A DNA stretch of 64,000 nt from assembly GCF_035474595.1 (NCBI RefSeq), contig NZ_DATIND010000155.1:62001-126000 (forward strand), read 5' to 3'. The notes beneath the pieces were generated by a model. That model worked only from the letters and a program-made list of their open reading frames with translations, made no database searches and was not told the DNA's origin. This document shows positions 63,571-64,000 of the stretch, piece after piece (positions within the stretch are counted from its first letter, which is position 1; each line of letters opens with the position of its first letter). This DNA comes from Longimicrobium sp. Lineage in GTDB: Bacteria; Gemmatimonadota; Gemmatimonadetes; Longimicrobiales; Longimicrobiaceae. The translations under genes were made by a program, and so were the position numbers.

Positions 63571-63992
63571 TGCCCGTCGCAGTTGGCAACGGTCGGACCG
63601 TTGCCTGCCGCGCGCGCAGCCCCCGCCCGGAGCGCAGTGAAAGGGAGACACCCGACCTCCACCTTTCATCCGTCCGCATAGTTATGCAGATTCGCGGATG
63701 GGAACAAATGTGTTTTCGGGAACAGATAGTTGCTTTGTAAATACCAGCTTGCGCGGATGTGTGCACCAGAAGGGTGCGGCGCGATGTGTTTCAGAGCGGT
63801 GAAAAAAGCTGCTGAAAATTCAGAAATCCAGTGTTCATGCGGGTTTTGTGCCGTGTCGGCGAGTGGCACTGGCGTTGCCTTAAAGGGGGCCGCACTCAAT
63901 CGAACGATCGTCCCCCCGCCCGGAGCGTGCCCCGCACCGTGCACCAGGGCCGCCCCGTTCACGACACCCACCGGATTGCCCCAGGAGAGTCG

Positions 63993-64000
63993 ATGTACCG
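63993..64000 (+). CDS. Start of a gene cut by the right window edge
   Basis: An ATG at 63993 is preceded by CAGGAGAG at a good distance and follows a long leader. Only two full codons (Met-Tyr) are inside the window, so the product cannot be told. Confidence 0.4.

Larger units (their letters stand above)
63215..63992. other. Long intergenic region downstream of lon
   Basis: About 780 bases. It holds the lon terminator, a heptad array at 63478-63570 and a less GC-rich stretch from about 63660 to 63900 (for example TGTAAATACCAGC and CTGAAAATTCAG). The latter probably contains the promoter and leader of the gene starting at 63993. No open frame with convincing protein content is seen. Confidence 0.45.

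Noticed and set aside
63666-63971. A 101-codon minus-strand frame near the right edge
   Set aside because: No ribosome site and unconvincing composition; it lies in the probable promoter and leader of the gene at 63993.

Overview
This window is very GC-rich (about 70 % by eye), gene-dense and bacterial. No rRNA, tRNA, prophage, CRISPR array or complete insertion sequence was recognised. Gene content (SufCBD plus Rieske plus SufS plus SufU, ECF sigma factor, several secreted beta-rich lipoproteins, a TonB plug protein with no barrel, a pinensin-type RiPP precursor) and many dispersed GC-rich palindromic repeats suggest a Gram-negative member of the Gemmatimonadota/Longimicrobium type. That assignment is inference and was not tested by alignment.

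Layout. 1-9 kb: a truncated IPT/TIG-domain protein, a cation diffusion facilitator, two small envelope proteins, a modular fibronectin-III lipoprotein and the chaperone HtpG. 9-13.7 kb: a pinensin-like lanthipeptide precursor without visible modification enzymes, a zinc-ribbon protein, three GNAT acetyltransferases, a glutathionyl-hydroquinone reductase-like GST and a METTL21-type methyltransferase. 13.7-18.5 kb: a Fic-fold protein with a degenerate active site behind an AT-rich island with six TTGACA-type boxes, an FAD-binding dehydrogenase and an RCC1-repeat lipoprotein. 18.9-25 kb: a TPR lipoprotein, a LOG-family phosphoribohydrolase, an ABC-2 exporter pair, a dienelactone hydrolase and an M23 peptidase directly behind a cyclic-di-GMP-I (GEMM-I) riboswitch. 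25-36 kb: BioB, TauE/SafE, an M1 aminopeptidase lipoprotein, a PaaI-type thioesterase, a methyltransferase, an ECF sigma factor, and an overlapping glycosyltransferase/LPG-synthase-type membrane pair. 36-47 kb: envelope and TPR proteins, a patatin phospholipase, the suf Fe-S assembly operon (sufC-sufB-sufD-Rieske-sufS-sufU) and a PrsW-type intramembrane protease. 47-64 kb: a CarboxypepD_reg/plug protein, a class A beta-lactamase-like lipoprotein, a flavodoxin-fold reductase, DeoC, a LiaF-like protein, membrane proteins, a MoxR/Mg-chelatase-type ATPase, a NUDIX hydrolase, an S41 peptidase, a zinc-ribbon membrane protein and Lon. The first bases of another gene lie at the right edge.

The most distinctive part is the non-coding layer. 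I see at least six dispersed repeat classes. (i) Inverted pairs of a GCACAAAGTCCC...GGGAC hairpin capped by a second hairpin whose sequence varies but stays palindromic. (ii) A 168-bp MITE-like element with GATACCG ends. (iii) 7-nt-period AGTNCNN repeats that repeatedly sit just upstream of start codons, including twice inside the suf operon. (iv) GGGGACA tracts immediately after stop codons. (v) A GCCTCGC...GCGAGGC plus ACTTCAGTCGC element. (vi) A GTCCGCG...AGTCGC element. Functions assigned to genes rest on motifs I can read. Operon and regulatory statements are inference from spacing and sequence.
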